Below the pieces are notes generated by a model. It worked only from the letters and a program-made list of their open reading frames with translations. It ran no database searches and was not told the DNA's origin. The translations under genes were made by a program, and so were the position numbers. This document shows positions 54,881-63,229 of a stretch of DNA of 64,000 nucleotides, piece after piece (position 1 is the stretch's first letter; every line of letters starts with the position of its first letter). The DNA lies in contig NZ_JALJRK010000016.1 of NCBI RefSeq assembly GCF_024519725.1, positions 1 through 64,000 on the forward strand, read 5' to 3'. Source of the stretch: Microvirga sp. Mcv34 (GTDB lineage: Bacteria > Pseudomonadota > Alphaproteobacteria > Rhizobiales > Beijerinckiaceae).

Positions 54881-55627
54881 ATGAACCGCATCGACATGGC
54901 GGGCCGAACCGTCGTGATCACGGGAGGGGCTCGCGGCATCGGCTATGCGATCGGCGAGCGCCTCGTGCAATCGGGCGCTCGCGTCGCCATCTGGGATCTC
55001 CGCCTCGACGAAGCCCGGACCAGTGCCGCCGCGCTCTCGCAGAATTGCCTCGGCCTGAGCGTCGACGTCTCGGACGGCCTGTCGGTCGAGCACGCCGCGC
55101 AGCAGACCCACGCCGCCTTCGGGCGCATCGACGGCCTGGTGAACGGCGCCGGGATCACGGGACCGGTCAAGCCTCTGGCCGAGTATTCCGTCGAGGAGTG
55201 GCGCAGCGTCGTCGAGGTCAACCTGACCGGCACCTTCAATTGCTGCCGCTTCATCGTGCCGATCATGCAGGAGAACGATTACGGCCGCATCGTCAACATT
55301 TCCTCGGTCGCCGGCAAGGAGGGCAACCCGAACCTCGCCGCCTACAGCGCCGCGAAGGCGGGCATTATCGGCCTCACCAAGTCGCTCGGCAAGGAATTGG
55401 CCAAGACCGGCATCGCGGTGAACTGCATCACGCCGACCACGGCCAAGACGAAGATCCTCGATTCCCTGACGCCGGAATTCATCGAATACATGCGCGTGCG
55501 CATCCCGCGCGACCGCTTCGCCGAGCTGCACGAGATCGCCGCCATGGTGGCCTGGATGCTCTCCGAGGAGAACTCCTTCACCACGGCTGCCACCTTCGAT
55601 CTCAGCGGCGGGCGCACGACCTACTGA
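54881..55627 (+). CDS. SDR-family oxidoreductase
   Basis: A 248-residue short-chain dehydrogenase. TGGARGIG at residues 14-21 is the cofactor motif and D39 at the end of the second strand suggests NAD(H) rather than NADP(H). The catalytic residues are S142, Y155 and K159 (YSAAK). It shares the strand with phaB but is separated by a repeat array and carries a different cofactor signature, so a role in PHB synthesis is unlikely. Relatives oxidise sugar acids or hydroxyacids; the substrate is undetermined. Confidence 0.88.
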   Translation: MNRIDMAGRTVVITGGARGIGYAIGERLVQSGARVAIWDLRLDEARTSAAALSQNCLGLSVDVSDGLSVEHAAQQTHAAFGRIDGLVNGAGITGPVKPLAEYSVEEWRSVVEVNLTGTFNCCRFIVPIMQENDYGRIVNISSVAGKEGNPNLAAYSAAKAGIIGLTKSLGKELAKTGIAVNCITPTTAKTKILDSLTPEFIEYMRVRIPRDRFAELHEIAAMVAWMLSEENSFTTAATFDLSGGRTTY

Positions 55628-55690
55628 AATTTCTCCATCATCGTATCTCGGCCCTTCGCGTCATCGACGAAGACATGGTAGGTGGCGGCC

Positions 55691-56566
55691 ATGACGACTC
55701 GCACCGCCACCTCCATCGGCCTCATCGCCATCCTGCTCTGGTCCATGCTTGCCCTGTTCACGGCGGCGACGGGCACGATTCCGCCGTTCCAGCTCAACGC
55801 CATGACGTTCCTCGTCGGCGGGCTGGTGGGCGTGGGGAGCTGGATCGTGCGGCCTCAAGGGCTCAAGGCCCTGCACCAGAAGCCGGTCGTCTGGGCCTTG
55901 GGCATCGGCGGCCTGTTCGGCTACCACGCGCTCTATTTCGCCGCCCTGCGCTGGGCGCCGCCGGCCGAGTCGGGCCTGATCAACTACCTCTGGCCACTGC
56001 TGATCGTGCTGTTCTCCTCGCTCCTGCCCGGCGAGCATCTGCGGCGCTCGCATATCGTGGGAGCGCTGCTCGGATTCGCCGGCGTCATCGTGCTGATCGC
56101 CGGACGCGGCGCCTTCGATGCCCGCGCCGAATACATGCCCGGCTATATCTGCGCCTTCGTGGCCGCCTTCGTCTGGGCCGGCTATTCGGTGCTCTCCCGC
56201 CGTTTCGGCCAGGTGCCGACCGATGCGGTGGCGGGCTTCTGCCTCATGACCTCGCTCCTGAGCCTCGTCTGCCACCTCGCCTTCGAGACCACTGTCTGGC
56301 CCGAGACGACGACGCAATGGCTCGCCCTCCTGGCGCTTGGCCTTGGCCCCGTGGGCGCGGCTTTCTATGTGTGGGACATCGGCATGAAGCGTGGCGACAT
56401 CCGCTTTCTCGGAGTCGCCTCCTATGCGACGCCGGTGCTGTCGACCCTGCTGCTGGTGGTCGCCGGCTATGCGGAGCCGACCCTGACGCTCGTCCTCGCC
56501 TGCGGCCTCATCGTGGCCGGTGCTCTTATCGCTACTCTCACACCGAAGAAGACCGTCCCGGCATGA
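55691..56566 (+). CDS. DMT-superfamily exporter (EamA, YddG-like)
   Basis: A 291-residue inner-membrane transporter with ten predicted spans in two EamA repeats (about 5-135 and 145-285). PAESGLINYLWPLLIVLFSS near residue 94 closely resembles the aromatic amino acid exporter YddG. The ATG at 55691 is preferred over a GTG three codons earlier. It is 63 bp after the SDR gene. Its 3' end overlaps the convergent GNAT gene by 29 bp. Confidence 0.88.
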   Translation: MTTRTATSIGLIAILLWSMLALFTAATGTIPPFQLNAMTFLVGGLVGVGSWIVRPQGLKALHQKPVVWALGIGGLFGYHALYFAALRWAPPAESGLINYLWPLLIVLFSSLLPGEHLRRSHIVGALLGFAGVIVLIAGRGAFDARAEYMPGYICAFVAAFVWAGYSVLSRRFGQVPTDAVAGFCLMTSLLSLVCHLAFETTVWPETTTQWLALLALGLGPVGAAFYVWDIGMKRGDIRFLGVASYATPVLSTLLLVVAGYAEPTLTLVLACGLIVAGALIATLTPKKTVPA

Positions 56567-57302
56567 CCCGGTGAGTATAGCGGTAGGCGGTCTCGAAACC
56601 GAGCGTGCCGTAGAGAGCGCGGGCGATCTCGTTTTCCTCGCGCACCTGCAGATAGGCGGTATGCGCGCCCTCCCGGCAGCCCCAGGCCATGAGGCTCGCC
56701 ACCACGCGCCGGCCCAGGCCGATACCGCGCAGGTCCGGCGCGACCACGATGTCGTAGAGGCCGACATAGCCGCGCTCCACCACGCCGAGGCCCCAGGCCA
56801 CCGGCCTCTCGTCGAGGCTGAGCGTGGCATAGGCTGTCTTCTGGCGGATTCGGGACACGATCCTCATCAGGGTCTCGTCATCGGCCTTGTCGCCGCCGTA
56901 GGATTCCGCCGCCGCCCGCACCCAGCGCTTGGATGGCTGCGGATCGAGGTTGACTTCCGGGTCGCTCTCGCAATCGCCGATCTGGATCGGAGCCGTGAGC
57001 ACGTGCGTGGGCTCGATGTCCTTGAAGCCCCGCTCCTTCAGCAGCTCGTCCACCTGGGGCGCCTCCACGCCGTTGAGGCGGAAGGTGGGACGCACATTGG
57101 CCTCCACGAAACGCGCGACCATGTAATCGAGAAGCTCGTCGTCGAGGCCGATATCGGGCCGGAAGGGCGTCGCGGAATTAGCCCGCTTCGAGTAGCCGTT
57201 CGCAAGACGGAGGACCCAGGCGTCGTAGAGCTGATAATCGAACGAGGGCCATGCGTTCAGGAGGCGGCTCTCGAGTCCGATGATGAGGCTGTGGTCGTTC
57301 AT
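56538..57302 (-). CDS. GNAT-family N-acetyltransferase
   Basis: A 254-residue acetyltransferase, longer than a single GNAT domain. The N-terminal half (about 1-130) is a divergent GNAT-like fold with PSFDYQLYDAWVLRLANGYSKRAN, and the C-terminal half carries the acetyl-CoA pocket VAPDLRGIGLGRRVV (about 188-202) and YGTLGFETAYRYTHR. Two-domain proteins like this are widespread in Hyphomicrobiales without a known substrate. It is convergent with, and overlaps, the DMT gene. Confidence 0.85.
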   Translation of the reverse strand: MNDHSLIIGLESRLLNAWPSFDYQLYDAWVLRLANGYSKRANSATPFRPDIGLDDELLDYMVARFVEANVRPTFRLNGVEAPQVDELLKERGFKDIEPTHVLTAPIQIGDCESDPEVNLDPQPSKRWVRAAAESYGGDKADDETLMRIVSRIRQKTAYATLSLDERPVAWGLGVVERGYVGLYDIVVAPDLRGIGLGRRVVASLMAWGCREGAHTAYLQVREENEIARALYGTLGFETAYRYTHRVMPGRSSSV

Positions 57303-57335
57303 GAGGCTGTCGGCTCCCGCAAGGTCATGCCCTCA

Positions 57336-58103
57336 TCAGAACCTGTTCTTCCATTCGCGCAAGGCCTGAAACACCTCCACGGGCGAAGCCCCTTCCTTAT
57401 GAACGGATTTCGCGAGCGCAGGCTCCCCGGCCCGTAAGAACGGGTTGGTGGCCTTCTCCTGGCCGATGGTCGTCGGCACCAGGAAGCGGCCCTCCGTCTT
57501 GGCCATTTCCGCTCCCGCCGCCCGCGCCTTGAGGGCGTCGTTGTCCGGATCGGCGGCGAGCGCGAAACGCGCATTGGACAGCGTGTAATCGTGCCCGCAA
57601 TAGACCCGCGCCTCGTCCGGCAAGGAAGCGAGACGCAGCAGCGTGGCCCAGAATTCCGCGTAGGTTCCCTCGAACATCCGCCCGCAGCCTAGGGTGAAGA
57701 GGGTGTCGCCGGCGAACAGGGCCCGATCCGCCGCGAACCAGTAGGAGACATGGTCCAGGCAATGGCCCGGCGTTTCCCAGACATGAGCCTGAAGGCCGCC
57801 CACATGCACCGTGTCGCCCTCGCGCACATAGGCATCGGCGGACGGCACGGCCTCACGCGCCTTGACCGGAGCCACGACCCGGCAGCCCGTGCGGCGCTTC
57901 AGGGGCTCCACGGCCTGCACGTGATCGGCATGGCGGTGCGTGACCAGAATGTCGGTGAGCTGCCATCCTGTCTGAGCGAGAGCCGTCAGGATCGGCCCCT
58001 CCTCGGGCGCGTCGATGGCCGCGCAGGCTCCCGTATTGGGATCGTGGACCAGAACACCGATATTGTCCTGGAGGCAGAGAAAGGCGTGGATCTGGGCGGA
58101 CAT
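57336..58103 (-). CDS. gloB: Hydroxyacylglutathione hydrolase (glyoxalase II)
   Basis: A 255-residue metallo-beta-lactamase-fold enzyme that splits S-D-lactoylglutathione in methylglyoxal detoxification. The binuclear metal motif is T55-HRHADH-61, followed by GHCLDHVSY near 114, FAGDTLFTLGCGRMFEG near 135 and YCGHDYTLSNARFA near 170. The C-terminal substrate-binding helices (about 180-255) include the RAGEP/FQALREWKN segment typical of GloB. The ATG at 58103 gives the standard length. The next gene is divergent, 114 bp away. Confidence 0.94.
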   Translation of the reverse strand: MSAQIHAFLCLQDNIGVLVHDPNTGACAAIDAPEEGPILTALAQTGWQLTDILVTHRHADHVQAVEPLKRRTGCRVVAPVKAREAVPSADAYVREGDTVHVGGLQAHVWETPGHCLDHVSYWFAADRALFAGDTLFTLGCGRMFEGTYAEFWATLLRLASLPDEARVYCGHDYTLSNARFALAADPDNDALKARAAGAEMAKTEGRFLVPTTIGQEKATNPFLRAGEPALAKSVHKEGASPVEVFQALREWKNRF

Positions 58104-58217
58104 CGAGGCACCTTGTCTTGATGTGCTCTGAGCTATCATGGAACAGTCGGCCCGTGAAACCAGACCCGGAGCCCGTAATCGCCTGCGGGTCAGATCGAGA
58201 GGCATCCCGTTGAGGCC

Positions 58218-58970
58218 ATGAGCATCGACATCACCGATCTGCGAGGCTTCTACGCCAGTCCGCTGGGAGCCGTGACGCGCCGGTTCGTCGGACGCGCCAT
58301 CGACCGGTTCTGGGGACCGCTCACGGGCCTGCGCGTGCTCGGCCTCGGCTATGCGCCGCCCTATCTCTCCGCCGTGAAGGGCGACAGCGAGCGGACCCTG
58401 GCCTTCATGCCGGCGAACCAGGGCGTGGTGAACTGGCCCAGAAGCGGCGCCTCGGCGTCGGCGCTCGTCGATCCGCTGATGATGCCCCTGCCCGATGCCT
58501 CCATCGACCGCGTACTCGTGGTCCATGCCCTGGAAACGGTGGAGAGCCCGACCGAGCTCCTGCACGAGATCTGGCGTATCCTCACCCCCGGCGGACGGAT
58601 CATCCTGGTGGCCCCCAACCGTCGTGGCCTGTGGGCGCGCATGGACACGACCCCCTTCGGCTACGGGCAGCCTTACAGCCGCTCGCAGCTCAAGAGCCTG
58701 ATGCGCCAGACCTGGTTCTCCCCCGAAGGCTGGGCCGAAACCCTCTACGTCCCCCCCTTGCGCAACCGCCTCCTGCTCCAGAGCGCCCAAGCCTGGGAAC
58801 GGGTCGGCGCGGGGTTCTCGCTGCCCTTCGCGGGCCTGCACATCGTGGAGGCGACGAAGCAGCTCTACCGGCCCGGAGCCGTCCATGCGGTGCGCCGCTC
58901 CCGGCGCCTCTCGCCCGTTTTCGTCCCGGCTCCGGCCGCTCCGGCCTCCCGAATGACGCCGCTGTCTTGA
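58218..58970 (+). CDS. Class I SAM-dependent methyltransferase
   Basis: A 250-residue methyltransferase. The SAM region is weakly conserved (LRVLGLGYAPPYL near residues 38-50), but the later motifs MPLPDASIDRVLVVHALE, LLHEIWRILTPGGRIILVAPNRRG (about 115-140) are typical Methyltransf_11 features. The pairing next to gloB, divergently, is common in Hyphomicrobiales. The substrate is unknown. A proline/alanine-rich tail (about 230-250) ends the protein. Confidence 0.85.
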   Translation: MSIDITDLRGFYASPLGAVTRRFVGRAIDRFWGPLTGLRVLGLGYAPPYLSAVKGDSERTLAFMPANQGVVNWPRSGASASALVDPLMMPLPDASIDRVLVVHALETVESPTELLHEIWRILTPGGRIILVAPNRRGLWARMDTTPFGYGQPYSRSQLKSLMRQTWFSPEGWAETLYVPPLRNRLLLQSAQAWERVGAGFSLPFAGLHIVEATKQLYRPGAVHAVRRSRRLSPVFVPAPAAPASRMTPLS

Positions 58971-58999
58971 TTCCGCCGGGTTTTACGGGAGTAAGTCCA

Positions 59000-59109
59000 G
59001 CGCATCGTGCGGAAAAGTGGCCCCGGTTTTCCGACCTTGACGATGCGCGATTTAAAAACTGAGCATCGAATGGGTCCCAAAAGTGGGCCCACTTTTGGGT
59101 CCGATGCTC
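59000..59109. repeat. Palindromic intergenic repeat, copy 1
   Basis: Two adjacent hairpins: GCGCATCG (59000-59007) with CGATGCGC (59041-59048), and GAGCATCG (59061-59068) with CGATGCTC (59102-59109). Inside the second lies a perfect CCCAAAAGTGGG / CCCACTTTTGGG pair. The words GCATCGTGCGGAAAAGTGG and CCGGTTTTC are shared with copy 2. The layout is that of a dispersed REP-type element. Confidence 0.88.
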
Positions 59110-59199
59110 CAGGCTCAACTTGACTTGAGTCCTCCAAAACGCCAGTGTCCGGCCCGCTTCGGCAGGGCTATCCGGTCACGCCGGCCTTCATGTTCGTTG

Positions 59200-59309
59200 G
59201 AGCATCGTGCGGAAAAGTGGTCCCGGTTTTCTGCCTGAACGATGCTCTCATAAAGGAGAAAGCATCGGGTTAGTCCCAAAAGTGCAAATCCACTTTTGGG
59301 CCCGATGCT
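59200..59309. repeat. Palindromic intergenic repeat, copy 2
   Basis: Same design as copy 1: GAGCATCG (59200-59207) with CGATGCTC (59240-59247), then AGCATCGGG (59261-59269) with CCCGATGCT (59301-59309), enclosing CCAAAAGTG and CACTTTTGG. It ends only 10 bp before the accA start, so accA has no room for a promoter or Shine-Dalgarno downstream of the repeat. The gene-free stretch 58971-59319 is almost entirely these two copies plus a 90-bp spacer. Confidence 0.88.
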
Positions 59310-59319
59310 ATAGAGTCTG

Positions 59320-60273
59320 ATGCGCAGTTATCTCGATTTCGAAAAGCCCGTCGCCGAGCTGGAAGCCAAGGTCGAGGAGCTCCGGGCCCTCGGTGAGAAC
59401 CGGGACGCCGTCTCCATCACCGACGACATCTCGCGCCTGGAGGTCAAGGCCGCCGATGCCTTGAAGGAGCTCTATGCCAAGCTTACGCCCTGGCAGAAGA
59501 CCCTGGTCGCGCGCCATCCCCAGCGCCCGCATTTCATCGATTACTGCGCCGGACTCATCACCGAGTTCACCCCGCTCGCCGGGGACCGCAAGTTCGCCGA
59601 GGACGAGGCCATCGTCGGCGGCTTCGGCCGCTTCCGCGGCCAGCCGGTCTGCGTGATGGGGCAGGAGAAGGGCCACAACACCGAAACCCGTATCCGGCAC
59701 AATTTCGGCATGGCCCGCCCCGAGGGCTATCGCAAGGCCGTGCGCCTGATGGAAATGGCCGACCGGTTCGGGTTGCCCGTCCTCTCCTTCGTGGACACCG
59801 CCGGAGCCTATCCCGGCATCGAGGCGGAAGAGCGCGGTCAGGCCGAAGCCATCGCCCGCTCGACCGAGATGCAGCTGGCGCTCGGCGTGCCGAACGTCTC
59901 CCTCGTGATCGGCGAAGGTGGTTCGGGCGGCGCCATCGCCATCGCGACGGCCAACAAAGTGCTGATGCTGGAGCACGCCATCTACAGCGTGATCTCTCCG
60001 GAAGGCGCGGCCTCGATCCTCTGGCGCGACGCCGCCCGGGCCCAGGACGCGGCCACCAACATGAAGATCACGGCCCAGGACCTCCTGCGTCTCGGCATCA
60101 TCGACGGCATCGTCACGGAACCCGTGGGCGGCGCCCACCGGGACCCGGAGGCGACCATCCAGGCCGCCGGCAACGCCATCGAGGAAGCCCTGCAGGACCT
60201 CGGCAACATGGGTCCGGCCGAGATCCGCGACCATCGCGCCGAGAAGTTCCTCAATATCGGCCGCAAGCTCTAA
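59320..60273 (+). CDS. accA: Acetyl-CoA carboxylase carboxyltransferase subunit alpha
   Basis: A 317-residue subunit of the carboxyltransferase that makes malonyl-CoA for fatty acid synthesis. The family start [15 protein letters not shown], the [27 protein letters not shown] segment in overlapping parts (about 120-145), and [17 protein letters not shown] near 197 are diagnostic. Length is standard. There is no Shine-Dalgarno before the ATG, and a palindromic repeat ends 10 bp upstream. The transcript may therefore be leaderless or the repeat transcribed as its leader. Confidence 0.97.
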   Translation: MRSYLDFEKPVAELEAKVEELRALGENRDAVSITDDISRLEVKAADALKELYAKLTPWQKTLVARHPQRPHFIDYCAGLITEFTPLAGDRKFAEDEAIVGGFGRFRGQPVCVMGQEKGHNTETRIRHNFGMARPEGYRKAVRLMEMADRFGLPVLSFVDTAGAYPGIEAEERGQAEAIARSTEMQLALGVPNVSLVIGEGGSGGAIAIATANKVLMLEHAIYSVISPEGAASILWRDAARAQDAATNMKITAQDLLRLGIIDGIVTEPVGGAHRDPEATIQAAGNAIEEALQDLGNMGPAEIRDHRAEKFLNIGRKL

Positions 60274-60294
60274 GTCGACTCGTTCGATTTCTTG

Positions 60295-60324
60295 CCCGCC
60301 CGCCATCTCGGGCGGGTTCCTCTT
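60295..60324 (+). terminator. Probable terminator of accA
   Basis: An 8-bp GC stem (CCCGCCCG at 60295-60302, CGGGCGGG at 60309-60316, 6-nt loop) followed by TTCCTCTT, 22 bp after the accA stop. The T-tract is weak. The remaining 200 bp to the next gene contain its promoter and show lower GC between 60395 and 60480. Confidence 0.6.
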
Positions 60325-60530
60325 GCGGCTCTCCATTACCCCGGAAGAGACATGCACCCCTCCGATGAGCGGTGCTGAAGCCCGTTTCAGCCCGATCTTT
60401 TACCTTCGATTCAGCATAACTCCGTTACGGCCCCGCTTGCAGTAATGACCAGTTAAGGCTAACGATTTAGGGGTTAAAGGGGAACTGAACGGCACAGACG
60501 TCGGGCAGATCAAAAATTGCGGGGTCCCCC

Positions 60531-61817
60531 ATGATGAAGCGTTTTGCATTGGCCGCGAGCCTGGTGCTCGCGCTTGCCGCCTGTCAGGACGACCAGCTTT
60601 CCCGTGGGTCCACACGACATCTCGTCCCGATTCCGCCGGCCACGATGGCGTTGATGTCCACGAAGGGCATGTCGAAGGACGATCCTATCCTGGTCCGGGC
60701 CTATAAGAAGGAATCGGAACTGGAGGTCTGGAAGCGCGGCTCCAACGGGAAATACGCGCTCCTCAAGACCTATCCCATCTGTCGCTGGTCAGGCCAGCTC
60801 GGGCCCAAGACCCGCGAAGGCGACCGTCAGGTGCCGGAAGGCTTCTACTCGGTCACCCCGGCCCAGATGAACCCGAACTCGGCCTATTACCTGTCGTTCG
60901 ATACGGGCTACCCGAACGCCTACGACCGGTCCTTCGGCCGTAACGGCGGCGACATCATGGTCCATGGCGCGTGCTCCTCGCGGGGCTGCTTCGCCATGAC
61001 GGACCAGAACATCGCCGAGATCTATGCCATCGCCCGCGAGGCTCTCGGCGCCGGTCAGCGCAGCTTCCAGTTCCAGTCCTATCCGTTCCGGATGACGGCC
61101 GAGAACCTGGCCAAGCACCGCCTCGACCCGAATATCGGCTTCTGGAAGAACCTGAAGGAAGGCTCCGACACCTTCGACGTGTCGAAGGAAGAGCTACGCG
61201 TGGCCGTCGCCAATCACCGCTACCTCTTCAACGCGGATGAAAGCACGGTCGCCGCCGTGGCGCAGAAGCAGCGTCATGACGAGCAGCAGGTGGCCGAGCT
61301 GGTCGCCAAGGGCGAGAAGCCGATCAAGCTCGTCTACAACGACGGCGATACGCACGAATCCTTCCGCGCCGCCCTGGCCAGCGCGTCGGGCGTATCCGAC
61401 AGCAAGCTCGGTTTCGTGAGCCGCACCGAAGGTATTTCCTCGGGCCCGCAGCAGATCGCTCTCGACGACAGCGGCCGCGAGAAGATCGACACGCCGTCGA
61501 CCGCGCTCGCCTTCGCGTCCATGAAGGAGGTTCCTGCCGCGCAGCCTGAGCCCCGCCAGGCGGCAAGCCGTGTGGCGGTAACCCAGCAGACCGCGCCGAT
61601 TGCAGCCGCTGCCGCGGCGTCCTCCTCGCAGGAGACGCCCTTCTACAAGAAGATGTTCAGCGGCATGACCGACCTGTTCAGCACCTCGGACGCGCAGCCC
61701 GTGGCCGAGACGGTCCAGGTCGCTCCGGCTCCCGTGAAGGCGGGCCCGGCTGTGAAGGCCGTGCCGCAGAAGCGGGCGCAGGGCTCCACGGGAGTCAATG
61801 TGGCGGCTGCCAACTGA
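60531..61817 (+). CDS. Lipoprotein L,D-transpeptidase (YkuD family)
   Basis: A 428-residue periplasmic lipoprotein: a signal sequence ending in the lipobox LALAAC with C18 as lipidation site. The YkuD catalytic domain spans about 50-185, with H145 and the nucleophile C153 in HGACSSRGC. A helical, then Ala/Pro/Gln-rich C-terminal half (about 260-428) is extra and probably flexible. Such enzymes make 3-3 crosslinks or attach proteins to peptidoglycan. Aspartate after C18 is absent at +2 as Q19, so outer-membrane sorting is expected. Monocistronic, with a strong terminator. Confidence 0.9.
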   Translation: MMKRFALAASLVLALAACQDDQLSRGSTRHLVPIPPATMALMSTKGMSKDDPILVRAYKKESELEVWKRGSNGKYALLKTYPICRWSGQLGPKTREGDRQVPEGFYSVTPAQMNPNSAYYLSFDTGYPNAYDRSFGRNGGDIMVHGACSSRGCFAMTDQNIAEIYAIAREALGAGQRSFQFQSYPFRMTAENLAKHRLDPNIGFWKNLKEGSDTFDVSKEELRVAVANHRYLFNADESTVAAVAQKQRHDEQQVAELVAKGEKPIKLVYNDGDTHESFRAALASASGVSDSKLGFVSRTEGISSGPQQIALDDSGREKIDTPSTALAFASMKEVPAAQPEPRQAASRVAVTQQTAPIAAAAAASSSQETPFYKKMFSGMTDLFSTSDAQPVAETVQVAPAPVKAGPAVKAVPQKRAQGSTGVNVAAAN

Positions 61818-61843
61818 ACCGTTTCCCTAAAAGCATACGACGC

Positions 61844-61872
61844 AAAAGCCCGCCTCACCGGCGGGCTTTTTT
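61844..61872 (+). terminator. Terminator of the L,D-transpeptidase gene
   Basis: A perfect 11-bp stem (AAAAGCCCGCC, loop TCACC, GGCGGGCTTTT) with T continuing to 61872, 27 bp after the stop. It stands back-to-back with the minus-strand terminator of the cheY-cheZ pair about 30 bp away. Confidence 0.92.
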
Positions 61873-61898
61873 GTTGCAGCGGCCGGTGTGGCGGCAGC

Positions 61899-61925
61899 AA
61901 AAAGCCCGGCATGAGAGCCGGGCTT
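61899..61925 (-). terminator. Terminator of cheY-cheZ
   Basis: On the minus strand AAGCCCGGC, a 6-nt loop, and GCCGGGCTT are followed by a T-run (TTTTTGCTGCC). It lies 27 bp after the cheZ stop. The distal part, GGCAGCAAAAAGCCCGGC on the plus strand, is also found in the terminator at 63174-63190, so the two terminators look related. Confidence 0.88.
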
Positions 61926-61951
61926 CGATGGTTTTTACGGCACAGGTCCGA

Positions 61952-62659
61952 TCAGCCGAACAAGGCGTCGATGGCATCCTGGGAGGTGCGGTTCGGATCG
62001 CCGTCGAGGGCCGGTCCGTTCAGCAGGGCATCATCCCCTTCCCGTCCTGGCATCTGGAAGGCGTCCACGTCGTTGAAGCTTTCGAGGCCGCCCCAGATAT
62101 GAGCCATCTGGGTCACTCGCTCCTCGATGAACTTCATCGAACCGACGACCTTGCTGATGCGCTGGCCGGTAATATCCTGGAAATTGCACGCCTCGAAGAT
62201 CGTGATGACCTTGTCGGAGATCCGCTGGGCCATCGCGGCGTCCTCGCCGGACAGGTGCGAGGACAGCGTCCCAGAAATCTCGTCGATCTCCTCGGCCGCC
62301 GCCAGGATGCTGTTGGTGGCCGCTTCCGTGCCGGAAACAACAGCCCCCAGTTCATCCGTGACGCTGGTCACCTGCCCGCCCGGCGTGTGCGAGTGCAGGG
62401 TCGCGATCTCCCGCTTGGTGCGCTGGATCGATTCCGTGATGGCGTCGAGCTCTTCCTTGAGCCTGAGCGCCTCGCGCAGGTCGGTGCGGATCTGGTCCAG
62501 GAGAGCCTTGGAGGCCCCGCTGTTGGGCTCGAGCGCCGCGTGGATGGCCGCCATGCCCCGCATGATCTCCGCATGCCGCCGGGCGGCGATGCTTTCGCGG
62601 GACTGAGCCAGGAGATCCAGGCTCAAGGGGTCGAAAGAGACGGGTGGCGGAAGGCGCAT
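61952..62659 (-). CDS. cheZ: CheZ-family CheY-P phosphatase
   Basis: A 235-residue, mostly helical protein. The catalytic segment CNFQDITGQRI carries D162 and Q166, matching in spacing the D143 and Q147 of E. coli CheZ. The C-terminal SQDAIDALFG corresponds to the CheY-binding tail. It would dephosphorylate CheY-P and reset flagellar switching. The ATG at 62659 lies 5 bp after the cheY stop, so the two are cotranscribed. No receptor, cheA or cheB gene is in the window. Confidence 0.9.
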   Translation of the reverse strand: MRLPPPVSFDPLSLDLLAQSRESIAARRHAEIMRGMAAIHAALEPNSGASKALLDQIRTDLREALRLKEELDAITESIQRTKREIATLHSHTPGGQVTSVTDELGAVVSGTEAATNSILAAAEEIDEISGTLSSHLSGEDAAMAQRISDKVITIFEACNFQDITGQRISKVVGSMKFIEERVTQMAHIWGGLESFNDVDAFQMPGREGDDALLNGPALDGDPNRTSQDAIDALFG

Positions 62660-62664
62660 CGTGG

Positions 62665-63048
62665 CTACTCGCCCAGCACCGCGGCGATCTTCGAGCGCAG
62701 GGTTTCCGCGTTGAAGGGCTTCACGATGTAGTTGTTCACGCCCGCCTGCTTGGCAGCCACCACGTTCTCGGTCTTGGCCTCGGCGGTGATCATGATGAAG
62801 GGGAGGGCATTCAGCTCCGCGTCGGCGCGGACCTTCTGGAGAAGCTCGAACCCGGTCATCGGGGCCATGTTCCAGTCGGAGATCACGAGCCCGTACTTCT
62901 TCTCCTTGAGCTTGCCCAGGGCTTCCGAACCGTCCTTGGCCTCGTCGACGTCGGTGAAGCCGATCTGCTTGAGGAGGTTGCGGATGATGCGCAGCATCGT
63001 TTGGTAATCGTCGACGATGAGCACCGGAAGGGAGGTATTCAATGCCAT
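62665..63048 (-). CDS. cheY: Chemotaxis response regulator CheY
   Basis: A 127-residue single receiver domain. The acidic pocket D13-D14, phosphorylation site D58 (VISDWNMAP), T88 (MITAE) and K110 (YIVKPF) all align with E. coli CheY. There is no output domain, so the phosphorylated form would act on the flagellar motor. The ATG at 63048 is chosen because it gives the exact family length, although the frame is open further upstream. It heads the cheY-cheZ pair. Confidence 0.94.
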   Translation of the reverse strand: MALNTSLPVLIVDDYQTMLRIIRNLLKQIGFTDVDEAKDGSEALGKLKEKKYGLVISDWNMAPMTGFELLQKVRADAELNALPFIMITAEAKTENVVAAKQAGVNNYIVKPFNAETLRSKIAAVLGE

Positions 63049-63173
63049 GATGTTTCGGCCCGAACTGAGAAAGGGTTGCGGATCGGGCCCTTCGGCAGGA
63101 CCCTGTTCCAAAAAGGGTTGATGTGTCCCTGCCTTATTCACGACGATGCTTGCCTCAAGCTGACCTCAGGACG

Positions 63174-63206
63174 GCAGCAAAAAGCCCGGCGCGGTGGCCG
63201 GGCTTT
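63174..63206 (-). terminator. Terminator of the ABC-F gene
   Basis: On the minus strand AAAGCCCGGCC-type stem: AAAGCCCGGC (63181-63190) pairs with GCCGGGCTTT (63197-63206), with a 6-nt loop and a following T-run. It lies 24 bp after the ABC-F stop. Sequence GGCAGCAAAAAGCCCGGC is the same as in the cheY-cheZ terminator. Confidence 0.88.
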
Positions 63207-63229
63207 CCGTTGATCAATTGGAGACCGTC

